Source: UBA1924 sp963976625
GTDB lineage: Bacteria; Planctomycetota; Phycisphaerae; Phycisphaerales; UBA1924
DNA length: 64,000 bases
Direction: 5' to 3'
NCBI GenBank assembly: GCA_963976625.1
Contig: CAXBLA010000009.1
Span: 46,134 to 110,133 of the forward strand
The position numbers and the translations under genes were made by a program. The notes beneath the pieces were generated by a model that searched no databases, was not told the origin of the DNA, and saw only the letters and a list, made by a program, of their open reading frames with translations. Position 1 is the first letter of the stretch; each line of letters starts with the position of its first letter. Below, piece after piece: positions 17,289 to 25,939 of the stretch.

Positions 17289-18548
17289 TTAGCCGATCGG
17301 TCGCAACGAACGCACCACCGGGGTGCGGTACGCGATGAAGGCCGGGATGATCCCAGCGATGCACGAAAGCCCGATCGTCGCGAGCACGATCATGAGGTAG
17401 CCGTCGATCGGGAGCGAGGGTTCGATGACCAGCCCGACACGGGCGTAGAGCACGCCCGACACAACCTGCCCTGCGATCAATGCGAACACGATGCCGACGA
17501 AGCCGCCCAATAAGCCGATCATCGCGCTCTCGGTGAGCACGAGGTTGAACACCCGCAGCTTCGACGCCCCGAGCACCCGCAGCACCGCGATCTGGCGTCG
17601 GCGTTGATCCATCGAGTTGTACAACGCGACCAAAATCGATATCCCCGACGAGAGCATCACCGCGATGGCCATCGCCAGCAGGATCTGATCGATGTTCGAG
17701 ACGATGGTGAACAAGCCCCCCACCGTGCTCGCGGGATTGGCGACGGTCCAGTTGGGATCGGTCCGCAGCGAGGAGAGCACCTGCATCAGCGCCGCCTGGC
17801 GATTGCCAAGCGAGGCGTAGATGCCGGTGATGTTGCGATCGATGTCATTGACATCATCTAAGGCGGTGCGGATGCCATGCCCGAAGACGAGCTCGCGTCG
17901 ATCGTGGGCGTGGAGGATCCAAGAAGAATCCAAGCTCGTAAATAAGGCCCGATCGTGTGCGGTGCCCGTGGGCTTAAGGATGCCGACGACTTTGAAGGCG
18001 AACTCGCTGTGGTGATGCCCGCCCTGAGCGCCCGGCGCCCCGTGCTCGAGTTCGATCGAGTCATCAATCGCCAGCCCGTGGGTCCGCGCCGCGTCCGCCC
18101 CGAGCATGATCTCAAACGGGGCATCAAAGAGCCGACCGGTTTCAAGCACCCAGCGTTGTCCCTCCGCGGGCTCGAAGGACTCAAAGAACGAATCTTCGGT
18201 GCTCATGACCGGCGAGCCCTGGAACGAATCACCCAGCTGGGTGGGCACGCTCCATGCGAATGGGTACGAATCGACGAGCGCTTGATAGTCGGTATACGCA
18301 ATTGGATTGCCCGGGGCCTGGGCGTAGAACATGGAGTTGAGCACGCTGGCCAAAGGCCCGGGCTCTTTGGAGATCAGCATCTGCACATTGCCCGTGCCGC
18401 GCCGGAAAGCGTCCTCGCCGGCGCTGCGCATCGAGATCAGCAGCGCCATCAATCCCGCGGCGATCGCCACGGTCAGCACGGTCAGCATCGTCGAGAACCA
18501 TCGGCTCTTCATCGATTTGGTCACAATGTCCCAGTCGGTCATGGACAT
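17289..18548 (-). CDS. FtsX/MacB-type ABC transporter permease
   Basis: 419 aa with one N-terminal membrane helix (about 17-40), a large periplasmic domain and three C-terminal helices (about 275-300, 325-355, 380-405), the FtsX/LolE arrangement. The periplasmic domain has a short His cluster (GGHHHSEF) near residue 180. The start overlaps the ATPase stop by 10 bases and the DUF3299 gene begins 18 bases downstream. Similar ATPase-permease-DUF3299 sets in Vibrio have, to my recollection, been tied to zinc uptake (Zrg system). The metal link is an inference here. Confidence 0.88.
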   Translation of the reverse strand: MSMTDWDIVTKSMKSRWFSTMLTVLTVAIAAGLMALLISMRSAGEDAFRRGTGNVQMLISKEPGPLASVLNSMFYAQAPGNPIAYTDYQALVDSYPFAWSVPTQLGDSFQGSPVMSTEDSFFESFEPAEGQRWVLETGRLFDAPFEIMLGADAARTHGLAIDDSIELEHGAPGAQGGHHHSEFAFKVVGILKPTGTAHDRALFTSLDSSWILHAHDRRELVFGHGIRTALDDVNDIDRNITGIYASLGNRQAALMQVLSSLRTDPNWTVANPASTVGGLFTIVSNIDQILLAMAIAVMLSSGISILVALYNSMDQRRRQIAVLRVLGASKLRVFNLVLTESAMIGLLGGFVGIVFALIAGQVVSGVLYARVGLVIEPSLPIDGYLMIVLATIGLSCIAGIIPAFIAYRTPVVRSLRPIG

Positions 18549-19249
18549 GCAGACGCCCCTTCTGCCTTGGCCCGGTCAGGCGCGAGGTCTTCGAGCCGAT
18601 GGTGCTGGTCGAAGCGATCGACGAGGGTGTGGTCGTGCGTGACGCAGATCAGCGCCGCGTTGTTGGATCGGCACGCGTTCTGGAGCAGGTCCATCGCGGT
18701 GCTCGCGATCGATGGGTCGAGGGCCGAGGTTGGTTCGTCGGCGAGCACAATCGTCGGCGAGCAGGCGATCGCCCGGGCGACGGCCACGCGCTGCTGCTGT
18801 CCCAGGCTCAGCTCGTCGATCCGGGCATTGGGGGCGTTGATCCCCAGCTCTTCGAGCAGGGCCAAGGCCCGGGCTTTGCGTTGGCTCTTCTTGATCTGCG
18901 AGAACATCAAGGCCGCGAGGACATTCTCGAGGACGCTGAATCCGTGCAGGAGCTGGTGGGTCTGGAAGACCATCCCGATGTGCTGGCCGCGGAAGCGATC
19001 GCGTTTGGAGCCCTGCAGACTATTGATACAGGTCCCTGCGATGCTGATTTCGCCTTGGGTCGGTTCCATGAGCCCCGCGATCAGATGCAGCAGGGTGCTT
19101 TTGCCGCCCCCTGACGCTCCGGTGATGACGATCTGCTCTCCGCTTTTGACGATCAGCATGTCCACCGCGACCGCGTTCGGGCCGCCGACTGCGTACCGAT
19201 AAGCCAGATTGGAGAGCTCGACTGCGGGATGGTTTGATTGGTCAATCAT
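18539..19249 (-). CDS. LolD/MacB-type ABC ATPase
   Basis: 236 aa. Walker A is GASGGGKST, the Q-loop is MVFQTHQLL, the signature is LSLGQQQR (Leu replaces the first Gly of LSGGQ) and Walker B is IVLADEPTSALDP. The GFSVLENVLAAL stretch is typical of the LolD/MacB/FtsE branch, which drives mechanotransmission rather than classical transport. First gene of the leftward trio and translationally coupled to the permease. A C-terminal extension after THDH is short and Ala-rich. Confidence 0.92.
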   Translation of the reverse strand: MIDQSNHPAVELSNLAYRYAVGGPNAVAVDMLIVKSGEQIVITGASGGGKSTLLHLIAGLMEPTQGEISIAGTCINSLQGSKRDRFRGQHIGMVFQTHQLLHGFSVLENVLAALMFSQIKKSQRKARALALLEELGINAPNARIDELSLGQQQRVAVARAIACSPTIVLADEPTSALDPSIASTAMDLLQNACRSNNAALICVTHDHTLVDRFDQHHRLEDLAPDRAKAEGASACP

Positions 19250-19453
19250 GTTCGCAGACGAATCGTAGCCGATGCCTTGATCGAGGGAGACGATGTGCCG
19301 AAATCCTGATTCTGAACACTTCCTGACATGCGATGAGGGGTTTGTTTGGTTATATTTTCGAGAAATTGACTCAGAATTGATTGCAATTGAATCCCATCTC
19401 CGTGTACCCTGAGATCAGTAACCCAAAACCCCATTTCTGGAGGAAAGAACACG

Positions 19454-20809
19454 ATGTTTAAAATTACAGCTATCGCTGCCCTTGCAGCTACCTGCGGCTA
19501 CGCCGCAGCGGCACCCGATGTTATTTGTGGTCGGCTCGACGATGTGAACTACTACGGCACCATCGGTGGCGTGAGTGCATACTCGATCGGTACCACCGCA
19601 TGCAACAAGGGTACTGTCGAACTCGATTGGATCGACAACACCCCGAATCACCCCGTGATCTCCGTGAATGTCTTCCGTATGTCCGATGGTCGCATGGAGC
19701 AGCTCGGCGTCACCTTCGTGAAGCATTCATTCGCATCCGTTAACGGCAACGCGTGTGGCTTCGGCTGCTCCGGTGGTGCCTTTGACTCGCTCGGTGTCGG
19801 ATGTTCGGACCCATACGGGGCCGGACTCAACGGCGACCAGCCAGGTCTTGGCCCTCGCTCGGAAATCAATGCCGTCACCGGCGATTTCGTCTACCCATTC
19901 ACCTCGCGCAACCAGAGCGGCAACGCCATCTTCAAGCGCTGTCAGGTGAAGCGGACCGACATGCAGACCCCAGGTGCGGTCTACTTCGTTGAAGGCCAGT
20001 ACATCATCAAGGATGAAAACGGCCACCTGAACTCAGAGGGCGAGCCAACCTCATTCAACAATGTGAGCTACAAGCGTCTGAGCGTTCAGTCCAACGGTTC
20101 GGCATCCACCACCGGTGGTACTTTCCAGGAACAGTCCGCACTGATGGCTTGGAAGGCGAACGGCAACGGCGTCAACCAGCCTGACGAGAGCATCACCGTG
20201 GTCCCCATCTGGGTCCCAGGCGAGAACGGCAAGATCGAAGTCGCTTCACGCGCTATCGATCAGGGCGATGGCTCCTGGCGCTACGAGTACGCGATTCACA
20301 ACCAGAACTCGCACAAGTCCGTCGGTTCATTCACTGTGCCGATGAGCTCCGCCGCCACTGACCACTACTTCAACGATGTCGATTACCACGACAGCGTCGA
20401 TGCCAACCTGAGCACCTCCGATTGGGCTCCTGTTGAAGGCAGCAACGCGATCTCATGGGCATGTGAGCCTGCGATCGTTAACTCGGACGCCAACGCAATC
20501 CGTTGGGGCACCACCTACAACTTCAGCTTCGTCACCGATGCGGCTCCAACCACCGGCGATGTCTCCATCGGCATGTGGCGTGACCCAAGCACCGTTGTGA
20601 CTGCGACCCTCACCGTGCCGAGCGCAGGCTCGACCGCGTGCAACGAAGCAGACATCAACGCGGACGGCGAACTCGACTTCTTCGATGTGAGCGAGTTCCT
20701 CGACCTCTTCGGTGCTGGCGACCCATCCATCGACTTCGATAAGGATGGCGAGTACACATTCTTCGATGTGAGCGCCTTCCTCGACTTCTTCGGTGCAGGT
20801 TGCCCATAA
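19454..20809 (+). CDS. Secreted protein with C-terminal dockerin-like (GC-type) domain
   Basis: 451 aa with a cleavable signal peptide (MFKITAIAALAATCGYAAAA) and a strong GGAGGAAAG Shine-Dalgarno. Residues 25-390 are a soluble beta-rich body with paired cysteines and no family I recognise. Residues about 397-451 carry two EF-hand-like loops (DINADGELDFFDVSEFLDLF and a second DFDKDGEYTFFDVSAF) and end in FFGAGCP, the same tail as the protein encoded at 23245. The codon choice differs from neighbours (many CCA and GCT) and resembles a highly expressed gene. The 204-base upstream gap is AT-rich, with TTGACT at 19367 but no clear -10. Likely cell-surface or exported; function unknown. Confidence 0.85.
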   Translation: MFKITAIAALAATCGYAAAAPDVICGRLDDVNYYGTIGGVSAYSIGTTACNKGTVELDWIDNTPNHPVISVNVFRMSDGRMEQLGVTFVKHSFASVNGNACGFGCSGGAFDSLGVGCSDPYGAGLNGDQPGLGPRSEINAVTGDFVYPFTSRNQSGNAIFKRCQVKRTDMQTPGAVYFVEGQYIIKDENGHLNSEGEPTSFNNVSYKRLSVQSNGSASTTGGTFQEQSALMAWKANGNGVNQPDESITVVPIWVPGENGKIEVASRAIDQGDGSWRYEYAIHNQNSHKSVGSFTVPMSSAATDHYFNDVDYHDSVDANLSTSDWAPVEGSNAISWACEPAIVNSDANAIRWGTTYNFSFVTDAAPTTGDVSIGMWRDPSTVVTATLTVPSAGSTACNEADINADGELDFFDVSEFLDLFGAGDPSIDFDKDGEYTFFDVSAFLDFFGAGCP

Positions 20810-20876
20810 TCTGCTACTGATGAACATCATCACGACGGCTCACGCCCCGTGATGGCACATCGTGCAACACTCCAGG

Positions 20877-20906
20877 CCCCGCTCTGCAAAGAGCGGGGTT
20901 TTTTTA
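20877..20906 (+). terminator. Rho-independent terminator
   Basis: CCCCGCTCT-GCAA-AGAGCGGGG followed by seven T; 68 bases after the stop of the dockerin-tailed protein. Confidence 0.95.
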
Positions 20907-20982
20907 TGCCCGCTTGTATTGCCCCATCGGATCCAACGCCCCCCTCCCCGTACGCCGATCCATCGGGCGGATACACTTGCGT

Positions 20983-21630
20983 ATGGTCCAACAGAATCAA
21001 TCCGGTGTTGTCGTCTTCGATCATCCGCTCATCGCCCACAAGCTCGCCACCATCCGCAGCGAGGACGCCGGGCATCGGATGTTCCGGGCGGCCCTCTCGC
21101 AGATCGCCGGGCTGATGGTCTACGAGGTGACCCGCTCGCTGCCCACCAAGACCGTAGACATCCAGACCCCGATGACCACGACCAAGTGCTCGGTCATCAA
21201 GGGCACCATCACCATCGTGCCTGTGCTCCGCGCCGGGCTGGGCATGATCGACGGCATCCTCGAGGTCATGCCCGAAGCACGAGTCGGGCACCTCGGGCTT
21301 GCCCGCGATGAACAGACCCTCGAGCCTGTTGCGTATCTCAACAAGCTGCCCGTCGATATTGATGCGGGCCCGGTGATCCTCGTTGACCCGATGCTCGCCA
21401 CCGGTGGGAGCGCGTCGGCCGCGATCACCATGCTCCGCCAGGCGGGCGCCAACGATATCCGGATGATCTGCCTGGTTGCTGCGCCCGAGGGGATCGAACG
21501 ACTGCGTAAGGATCATCCGGAGGTGACGATCTATGCCGCGGCTTTGGATGATCGGCTCGATGACTCGGGCTATATCGTCCCGGGGCTCGGAGACGCTGGC
21601 GACCGGATGTACGGGACGATCCAGGGTTAG
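20983..21630 (+). CDS. upp: Uracil phosphoribosyltransferase
   Basis: 215 aa from the ATG at 20983; an upstream ATG at 20914 would run into the preceding terminator tail and adds nothing family-like. Makes UMP from uracil and PRPP. It has the N-terminal HPLIAHKLATIR, the VPVLRAGLGM segment, the PRPP-binding loop VDPMLATGGSA and the C-terminal GLGDAGDRMYGT that holds uracil. It converges with a cytosine deaminase gene 29 bases away, so cytosine can be salvaged to UMP by the two products. Confidence 0.97.
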   Translation: MVQQNQSGVVVFDHPLIAHKLATIRSEDAGHRMFRAALSQIAGLMVYEVTRSLPTKTVDIQTPMTTTKCSVIKGTITIVPVLRAGLGMIDGILEVMPEARVGHLGLARDEQTLEPVAYLNKLPVDIDAGPVILVDPMLATGGSASAAITMLRQAGANDIRMICLVAAPEGIERLRKDHPEVTIYAAALDDRLDDSGYIVPGLGDAGDRMYGTIQG

Positions 21631-21659
21631 TTGGGCCTACTCAGAAAACTCATTCTGCT

Positions 21660-22130
21660 TCATTCTGCTTCGGGCGGTACCCCGATGTCCTCGTTCCACA
21701 GATCGGGTCGCTCGTTGATGAACCGCTCCATCAACGCGATGCAGCGCGGGTCATTGACAAGCACCACCTCCACGGCTTCGCCCTTGAGCCAGTCCTCGCG
21801 CCCGAGGAAAGTCTCGTGCTCGCCGATGATCACGCGGGGGATGCGGTGGAGGATGGCCGTGCCGGTGCACATCGCGCATGGGGACAAGGTCGACGCGAGC
21901 GTGAGCGTGTGCCAATCGCGCCGGCGACCGGCGTTGCGGATGCACACAGTCTCGGCGTGGGCCGTTGGATCGCCGGACTGCACGCGCTCGTTGTGACCAG
22001 CCGCCACGATCTCGCCATTGGGGTTCATCAGCGATGAGCCGATCGGGATCCCGCCCCCACCCAGCGATTTGAGTGCTTGCTCGTAGGCCGCGTCGAGGGC
22101 GCGTTGGTCATTCGTGCTCAGGGTGTTCAT
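21660..22130 (-). CDS. Cytosine deaminase, yeast FCY1-like (CDA/dCMP deaminase fold)
   Basis: 156 aa from the ATG at 22130, which overlaps the preceding stop by four bases; longer in-frame starts encode Arg-rich nonsense. Zinc and catalytic residues are H58-A-E60 and PC85xxC88. The C-terminal run EVVLVNDPRCIALMERF and INERPDLWNEDIG closely follows yeast cytosine deaminase (as remembered: VVVVDDERC, FIDERPQDWFEDIG), more so than guanine or tRNA-adenosine deaminases. Reaction: cytosine to uracil plus ammonia, feeding Upp encoded opposite. A broader nucleoside deaminase role is the alternative. Confidence 0.88.
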   Translation of the reverse strand: MNTLSTNDQRALDAAYEQALKSLGGGGIPIGSSLMNPNGEIVAAGHNERVQSGDPTAHAETVCIRNAGRRRDWHTLTLASTLSPCAMCTGTAILHRIPRVIIGEHETFLGREDWLKGEAVEVVLVNDPRCIALMERFINERPDLWNEDIGVPPEAE

Positions 22131-23011
22131 GATTGTTCCGTGCTTTGCTCTTGGCTTGGGTTGGTCTCGGGCAGGATCGGCTCGCGATCCAGCGGCTGAG
22201 TGTCGATCGGGATCAGCTCGGCCTCGGCGTGCAGGTGGATGGGCTCGAAGAAGGTCCCGGGCAGATCGCTCTCCCACGGGTCTTGCAGGTGGCGCAGGTA
22301 GCCGTAGGGCACACGGATAAACAGGCTCACGAGCGCCGGATCGTCCGGGTCGATCTCGATGCGCATGTCGCCATGCATTGGCTGCCCATCGAGCGCACCG
22401 GGCGTGGCGTTCTCGCCGGCGATGACGCGCCCGCCGAGGGTGTCTTCGGGGTCAGAGAGCAGGTATTGGTTGCGTGCGGTGCCCGGGAGTGCGCAGGCTT
22501 TGAGATCACCCAGGGCGTACTTGAGGTGCATCATCCCGGTGCCCTCGTGGGCTTTGACGGGCTGGTTGAATCGCACGCCGACGATGCTCAGCTCGATCTC
22601 GGTCCGCGGATCGATGCGCGTGAAGAACGCGCGGTTGGAGTCGATCTTGGTGAGCCCCACCCGCAGCACGGCTCCCTTCGGATGCCCCGCACCCGTCTCG
22701 ACGCGTGTGCCGCCCATGGCGACATAGGCCCGAATGTTGCTGTCTTGCTGGCTGTCTTGCTCATCGAAACGGAGTGGCTCGCCGCCGCTGGGCGCGGTGA
22801 AGGGGAGCTGGGCGGCGTAGGTCTGCTCTTCGCCCCCGACGATCCAGCTGAGTTCAACGCTCGGATGAACCTGATCATCGATCAGCAAGAGCACGGGGCG
22901 CTTGGTTGGTTCGGCGGCGGGCTTCTCGGACGCTGGCTGCGACTGGGCCCAGCTGGCACTGCACACGGCACCCACTAAAACGCAAACAAGTGATCTCTGG
23001 AGTCGGTTCAT
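22127..23011 (-). CDS. Secreted hypothetical protein
   Basis: 294 aa starting at the ATG at 23011 (a GTG two codons upstream is also possible). A signal peptide ends near AQSQPASEKP. The remainder is an acidic beta-rich domain with no cysteines apart from KACALPGTARNQY and no motif that I recognise. The C-terminus is Pro/Glu/Gln-rich. The stop overlaps the cytosine deaminase start by ATGA, so the two are co-translated although no functional tie is apparent. Confidence 0.7.
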   Translation of the reverse strand: MNRLQRSLVCVLVGAVCSASWAQSQPASEKPAAEPTKRPVLLLIDDQVHPSVELSWIVGGEEQTYAAQLPFTAPSGGEPLRFDEQDSQQDSNIRAYVAMGGTRVETGAGHPKGAVLRVGLTKIDSNRAFFTRIDPRTEIELSIVGVRFNQPVKAHEGTGMMHLKYALGDLKACALPGTARNQYLLSDPEDTLGGRVIAGENATPGALDGQPMHGDMRIEIDPDDPALVSLFIRVPYGYLRHLQDPWESDLPGTFFEPIHLHAEAELIPIDTQPLDREPILPETNPSQEQSTEQS

Positions 23012-23072
23012 GACCACAAGTGTACCCGAATCCCGGTTTCACACCACCAAATCCATCATTTGAGCAACCGAA

Positions 23073-23137
23073 TGGGGGTGATGCACGAATAAGAGAGTGC
23101 TTATTCAAGCAGGCTGGCTGTGCGTGTGTCACCCCCA
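23073..23137 (+). other. Candidate structured RNA leader (nested hairpins)
   Basis: TGGGGGTGA (23073-23081) pairs perfectly with TCACCCCCA (23129-23137). Inside, GAATAAG (23087-23093) pairs perfectly with CTTATTC (23100-23106) around AGAGTG, and GCAC (23083-23086) can pair with GTGC (23120-23123). No T-run follows, so it is not a terminator. It lies 107 bases before the ATG of the rightward secreted protein. It could be a leader RNA or a DNA operator; the rest of the 23012-23244 gap has only a small AGAAA/TTTCT hairpin and a GAGAAAGGA Shine-Dalgarno. Confidence 0.4.
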
Positions 23138-23244
23138 CACCAGCCGACGACTTTCGATGACAGACATCTGAAGAATCTAGAAATGCGTTTCTGAGCGGCT
23201 CGCCATTGGTCGATGAGCTTTGAAACTGAGAAAGGACATACCCG

Positions 23245-25533
23245 ATGGGTATCAATCATGCTGTGTGCTCTACTGCCCGCCTCACCCTTTGTGCCGCGGC
23301 TCTCTCGATGCTCGCGGGCACCCAGGCCAGCGCGCACGACGACGATGTCCGCAAGATCCTCGACAAGCTCCCCGCAGTCTACGGCCCGGTCTGGACACAA
23401 GGCATGGCGACCCAGCGCGGCGGCGGGTTCGACTCCGAAAACATCACCCTGCTGGCGCACATTCCGCTCAACAACTTCACCGGCGTCGACTCCACCGAGG
23501 GCAACGACTGCTGGGGCTATGTCTCGACTTCGGGCAAGGAATACGCCATCATGGGGCTTATGGGCGGGTATGGATTCGTTGATATCACCAACCCGAGCAG
23601 TCCGATCATTGTCGATAAAATCAACGGCCCGACCAGTATGTGGCACGATGTGAAGGTTGTCGGCGAGTACGCCTACGGCGTGTCCGAGGGCGGATCGGGC
23701 GTCCAGGTCATGGACCTCTCGGACATCGATTCGGGCAATGTCTCGCTGGTGACCAACTGGGAATCCGGCGGCTACTCCACCACGCACAACATCATCGTCA
23801 ACGAAGAAGCCGGCACGCTCTGGCTCGCGGGCGCCAATGTCGGCAACGGCGGGCTCTTGCATGTCGATATCTCCAACCCCGCATCCCCGTCGTTCGATGG
23901 CGGCTGGACCGAGATGTATGTCCACGATGCGCAGGTCGTCACCTGGCACGACGGGGCGCTCGATGGGCGTGAGCTCGCGTTTGTCGCGGGCGGCTTCAGC
24001 GGCGGGTTCCAGTCCACCGGTCTGCGGATCGTTGATGTGACCAATCCCAATAATCCCACCACGCTCTCGACGGTGTTCTATCCAAACGCCGGGTACGCGC
24101 ACCAGGTCTGGCTCTCGACCGATCGCAAATACCTCTACCTCAACGACGAGCTCGACGAGGGCGCGACCGTCTCGGTGACGACCACGCGGATCATCAATGT
24201 CGAGGACCCGGCCAATCCGTTCTTGGTTGATACCTACACCACGGGCAAAGCCGCGATCGATCACAACCTGTACACCCGCGACCATGTCGTCTATCAGGCG
24301 AACTACCGCTCCGGGCTGCGCGTCTTCGATGCCCTTGACCCGACCAACCCGGTCGAGGTCGCGTACTTTGATACATTCCCCGGTTCAGACAGCGCCGAGT
24401 TTAATGGCGCGTGGTCGAGCTACCCGTTCTTCCCCTCGGGCAACATCATCGTCTCGGATATTGAGCGCGGGCTCTTCGTGATGCGTGTCGATGCCCCGCT
24501 TCGCCCGCTGGCGCTTGCGGCCGACGGCTCGAACCCGGGCACCCTCAAACCCGACGGCAGCGACACCCTGCGTGTCAAAGCCGTCCAACGCGACACCACC
24601 GAGATCAGCTCGGTCGAGCTGATGCTCAACACCGGCTCGGGCTTCTCGCCCATCGCCATGAGCGAAACGGGCGACGGCACCTACAGCGCCGCGATCCCTG
24701 TACTCGCCTGCGACAGCGATGTCAGCTACTACTTCACCGCCCAGACCAGCGATGGATTCACCACCACATTCCCGGCCGACGGTGCGTCATCAGCGCTGAG
24801 CGTGGGCGTAGTCACCGAGACCATCGAACGATTCACGGACAACTTCCAGACCAACCGCGGCTGGTCCGTCACCGGGTCGGTCGATGACGGCGCATGGGAA
24901 CGAGCCGTCCCCGCCGGCGACGGCGATCGCGGCGATCCGATCGCGGACTACGATGGCTCCGGGCGTTGCTACCTCACCGCCAACCGCGCAGGCAACTCGG
25001 ATGTCGACGACGGCACCACGATCCTGACCTCCCCGGCGATGGACGCATCAGCCGGCAACACCATCCTGAGCTACGCGCTCTGGTACTCCAACAACATCGG
25101 GTTCGTTGACGACTCGATGCAGATCCAGCTCTCGAACAACAACGGCAACAGCTGGACCACCATCGACACGCTCGGGCCCGAACCCCTCGGCGGCGGGTGG
25201 AACGAGTACACCTTCGATACCAACAGCGTCTTCACCAGCCCATCCGACCAGATGCGTGTCCGCTTTGTCGTGGGCGATACGGGCGAGGGCTCGGTGGTCG
25301 AGGCAGCCGTGGACGCGGTGCGTCTGATCGAGCAGGTGTGCGAGGATGTGGATCTCAACTGCAACGACGCGGACTTGGCCGAGCCGATGGGCACGCTGGA
25401 CTTCTTCGATGTCTCGGCGTTCTTGGACCTCTTCGGAGCCGGCGATCCGATCGCGGACCTGACCCAAGACGGCCAGTTCGACTTCTTCGATGTGTCCGCC
25501 TTCTTGGACCTCTTCGGAGCCGGATGCCCGTAA
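23245..25533 (+). CDS. Secreted LVIVD-repeat (choice-of-anchor B type) protein with dockerin-like tail
   Basis: 762 aa. Signal peptide to about residue 30 (AGTQASA). Residues 60-425 contain LVIVD-type beta-propeller repeats: GFVDITNPSSPIIVDK, LLHVDISNPASPS, LRIVDVTNPNNPTTLS and LRVFDALDPTNPVEVA. Residues 430-530 look immunoglobulin-like, and 535-695 resemble a jelly-roll (YYFTAQTSD, then FTDNFQTNRGW). The last 60 residues hold two EF-hand-like turns and two FFDVSAFLDLFGAG blocks, ending GCP. Probably exported and displayed on the cell surface; no enzyme motif seen. Confidence 0.88.
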   Translation: MGINHAVCSTARLTLCAAALSMLAGTQASAHDDDVRKILDKLPAVYGPVWTQGMATQRGGGFDSENITLLAHIPLNNFTGVDSTEGNDCWGYVSTSGKEYAIMGLMGGYGFVDITNPSSPIIVDKINGPTSMWHDVKVVGEYAYGVSEGGSGVQVMDLSDIDSGNVSLVTNWESGGYSTTHNIIVNEEAGTLWLAGANVGNGGLLHVDISNPASPSFDGGWTEMYVHDAQVVTWHDGALDGRELAFVAGGFSGGFQSTGLRIVDVTNPNNPTTLSTVFYPNAGYAHQVWLSTDRKYLYLNDELDEGATVSVTTTRIINVEDPANPFLVDTYTTGKAAIDHNLYTRDHVVYQANYRSGLRVFDALDPTNPVEVAYFDTFPGSDSAEFNGAWSSYPFFPSGNIIVSDIERGLFVMRVDAPLRPLALAADGSNPGTLKPDGSDTLRVKAVQRDTTEISSVELMLNTGSGFSPIAMSETGDGTYSAAIPVLACDSDVSYYFTAQTSDGFTTTFPADGASSALSVGVVTETIERFTDNFQTNRGWSVTGSVDDGAWERAVPAGDGDRGDPIADYDGSGRCYLTANRAGNSDVDDGTTILTSPAMDASAGNTILSYALWYSNNIGFVDDSMQIQLSNNNGNSWTTIDTLGPEPLGGGWNEYTFDTNSVFTSPSDQMRVRFVVGDTGEGSVVEAAVDAVRLIEQVCEDVDLNCNDADLAEPMGTLDFFDVSAFLDLFGAGDPIADLTQDGQFDFFDVSAFLDLFGAGCP

Positions 25534-25575
25534 CCGGATGCTCATAAGCAGCTGAACCCGTTTCAGCCACAACCC

Positions 25576-25620
25576 AAAACGCCCAGAACACATGTTGAAC
25601 ACATGTTCTGGGCGTTTTTG
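25576..25620 (+). terminator. Rho-independent terminator
   Basis: AAAACGCCCAGAACATGTG-type arms fold back on CACATGTTCTGGGCGTTTTT with a long stem and a T run. It lies 42 bases after the stop of the LVIVD protein and, because the stem is also preceded by A residues, may work for both strands. Confidence 0.92.
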
Positions 25621-25647
25621 ATCGGTGCCTTAAGGTGCAAGGCTCAA

Positions 25648-25729
25648 TGCGGATGACAGGAATCGAACCTGCACGGGTTGCCCCACTGGAACCTAAATCC
25701 AGCGCGTCTGCCAGTTCCGCCACATCCGC
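25648..25729 (-). tRNA. tRNA-Leu (anticodon TAG)
   Basis: On the minus strand the 7-bp acceptor stem GCGGATG/CATCCGC carries discriminator A. The D-arm region is GGCGGAACTGGCAGACGC, the anticodon arm CTGGA-TTTAGGT-TCCAG gives anticodon TAG (reads CUN, mainly CUA), the short variable arm is GGGGCAACCC-like, and the T-loop is GGTTCGATTCC. No CCA is encoded. The rest of the 25534-25939 gap, apart from the terminator, shows no further gene. Confidence 0.95.
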
Positions 25730-25939
25730 AGCGGGCGATCGCTCAGTCAGAGCGTCGGGTACAGGATATGCACACAGGGCTCGTCGGTGCATGCCCACGC
25801 CCCGATTCACCCCTTCAATCGGTATGATTGGCCAGTTTTGCCCATCTTTGCCGATCAATACAGGAGATAGATCGATCCGACCCGGGCTGTATCTTGTATT
25901 CTTAGAGGGCGGACGAAACGCACACACGAGGATCTCACC

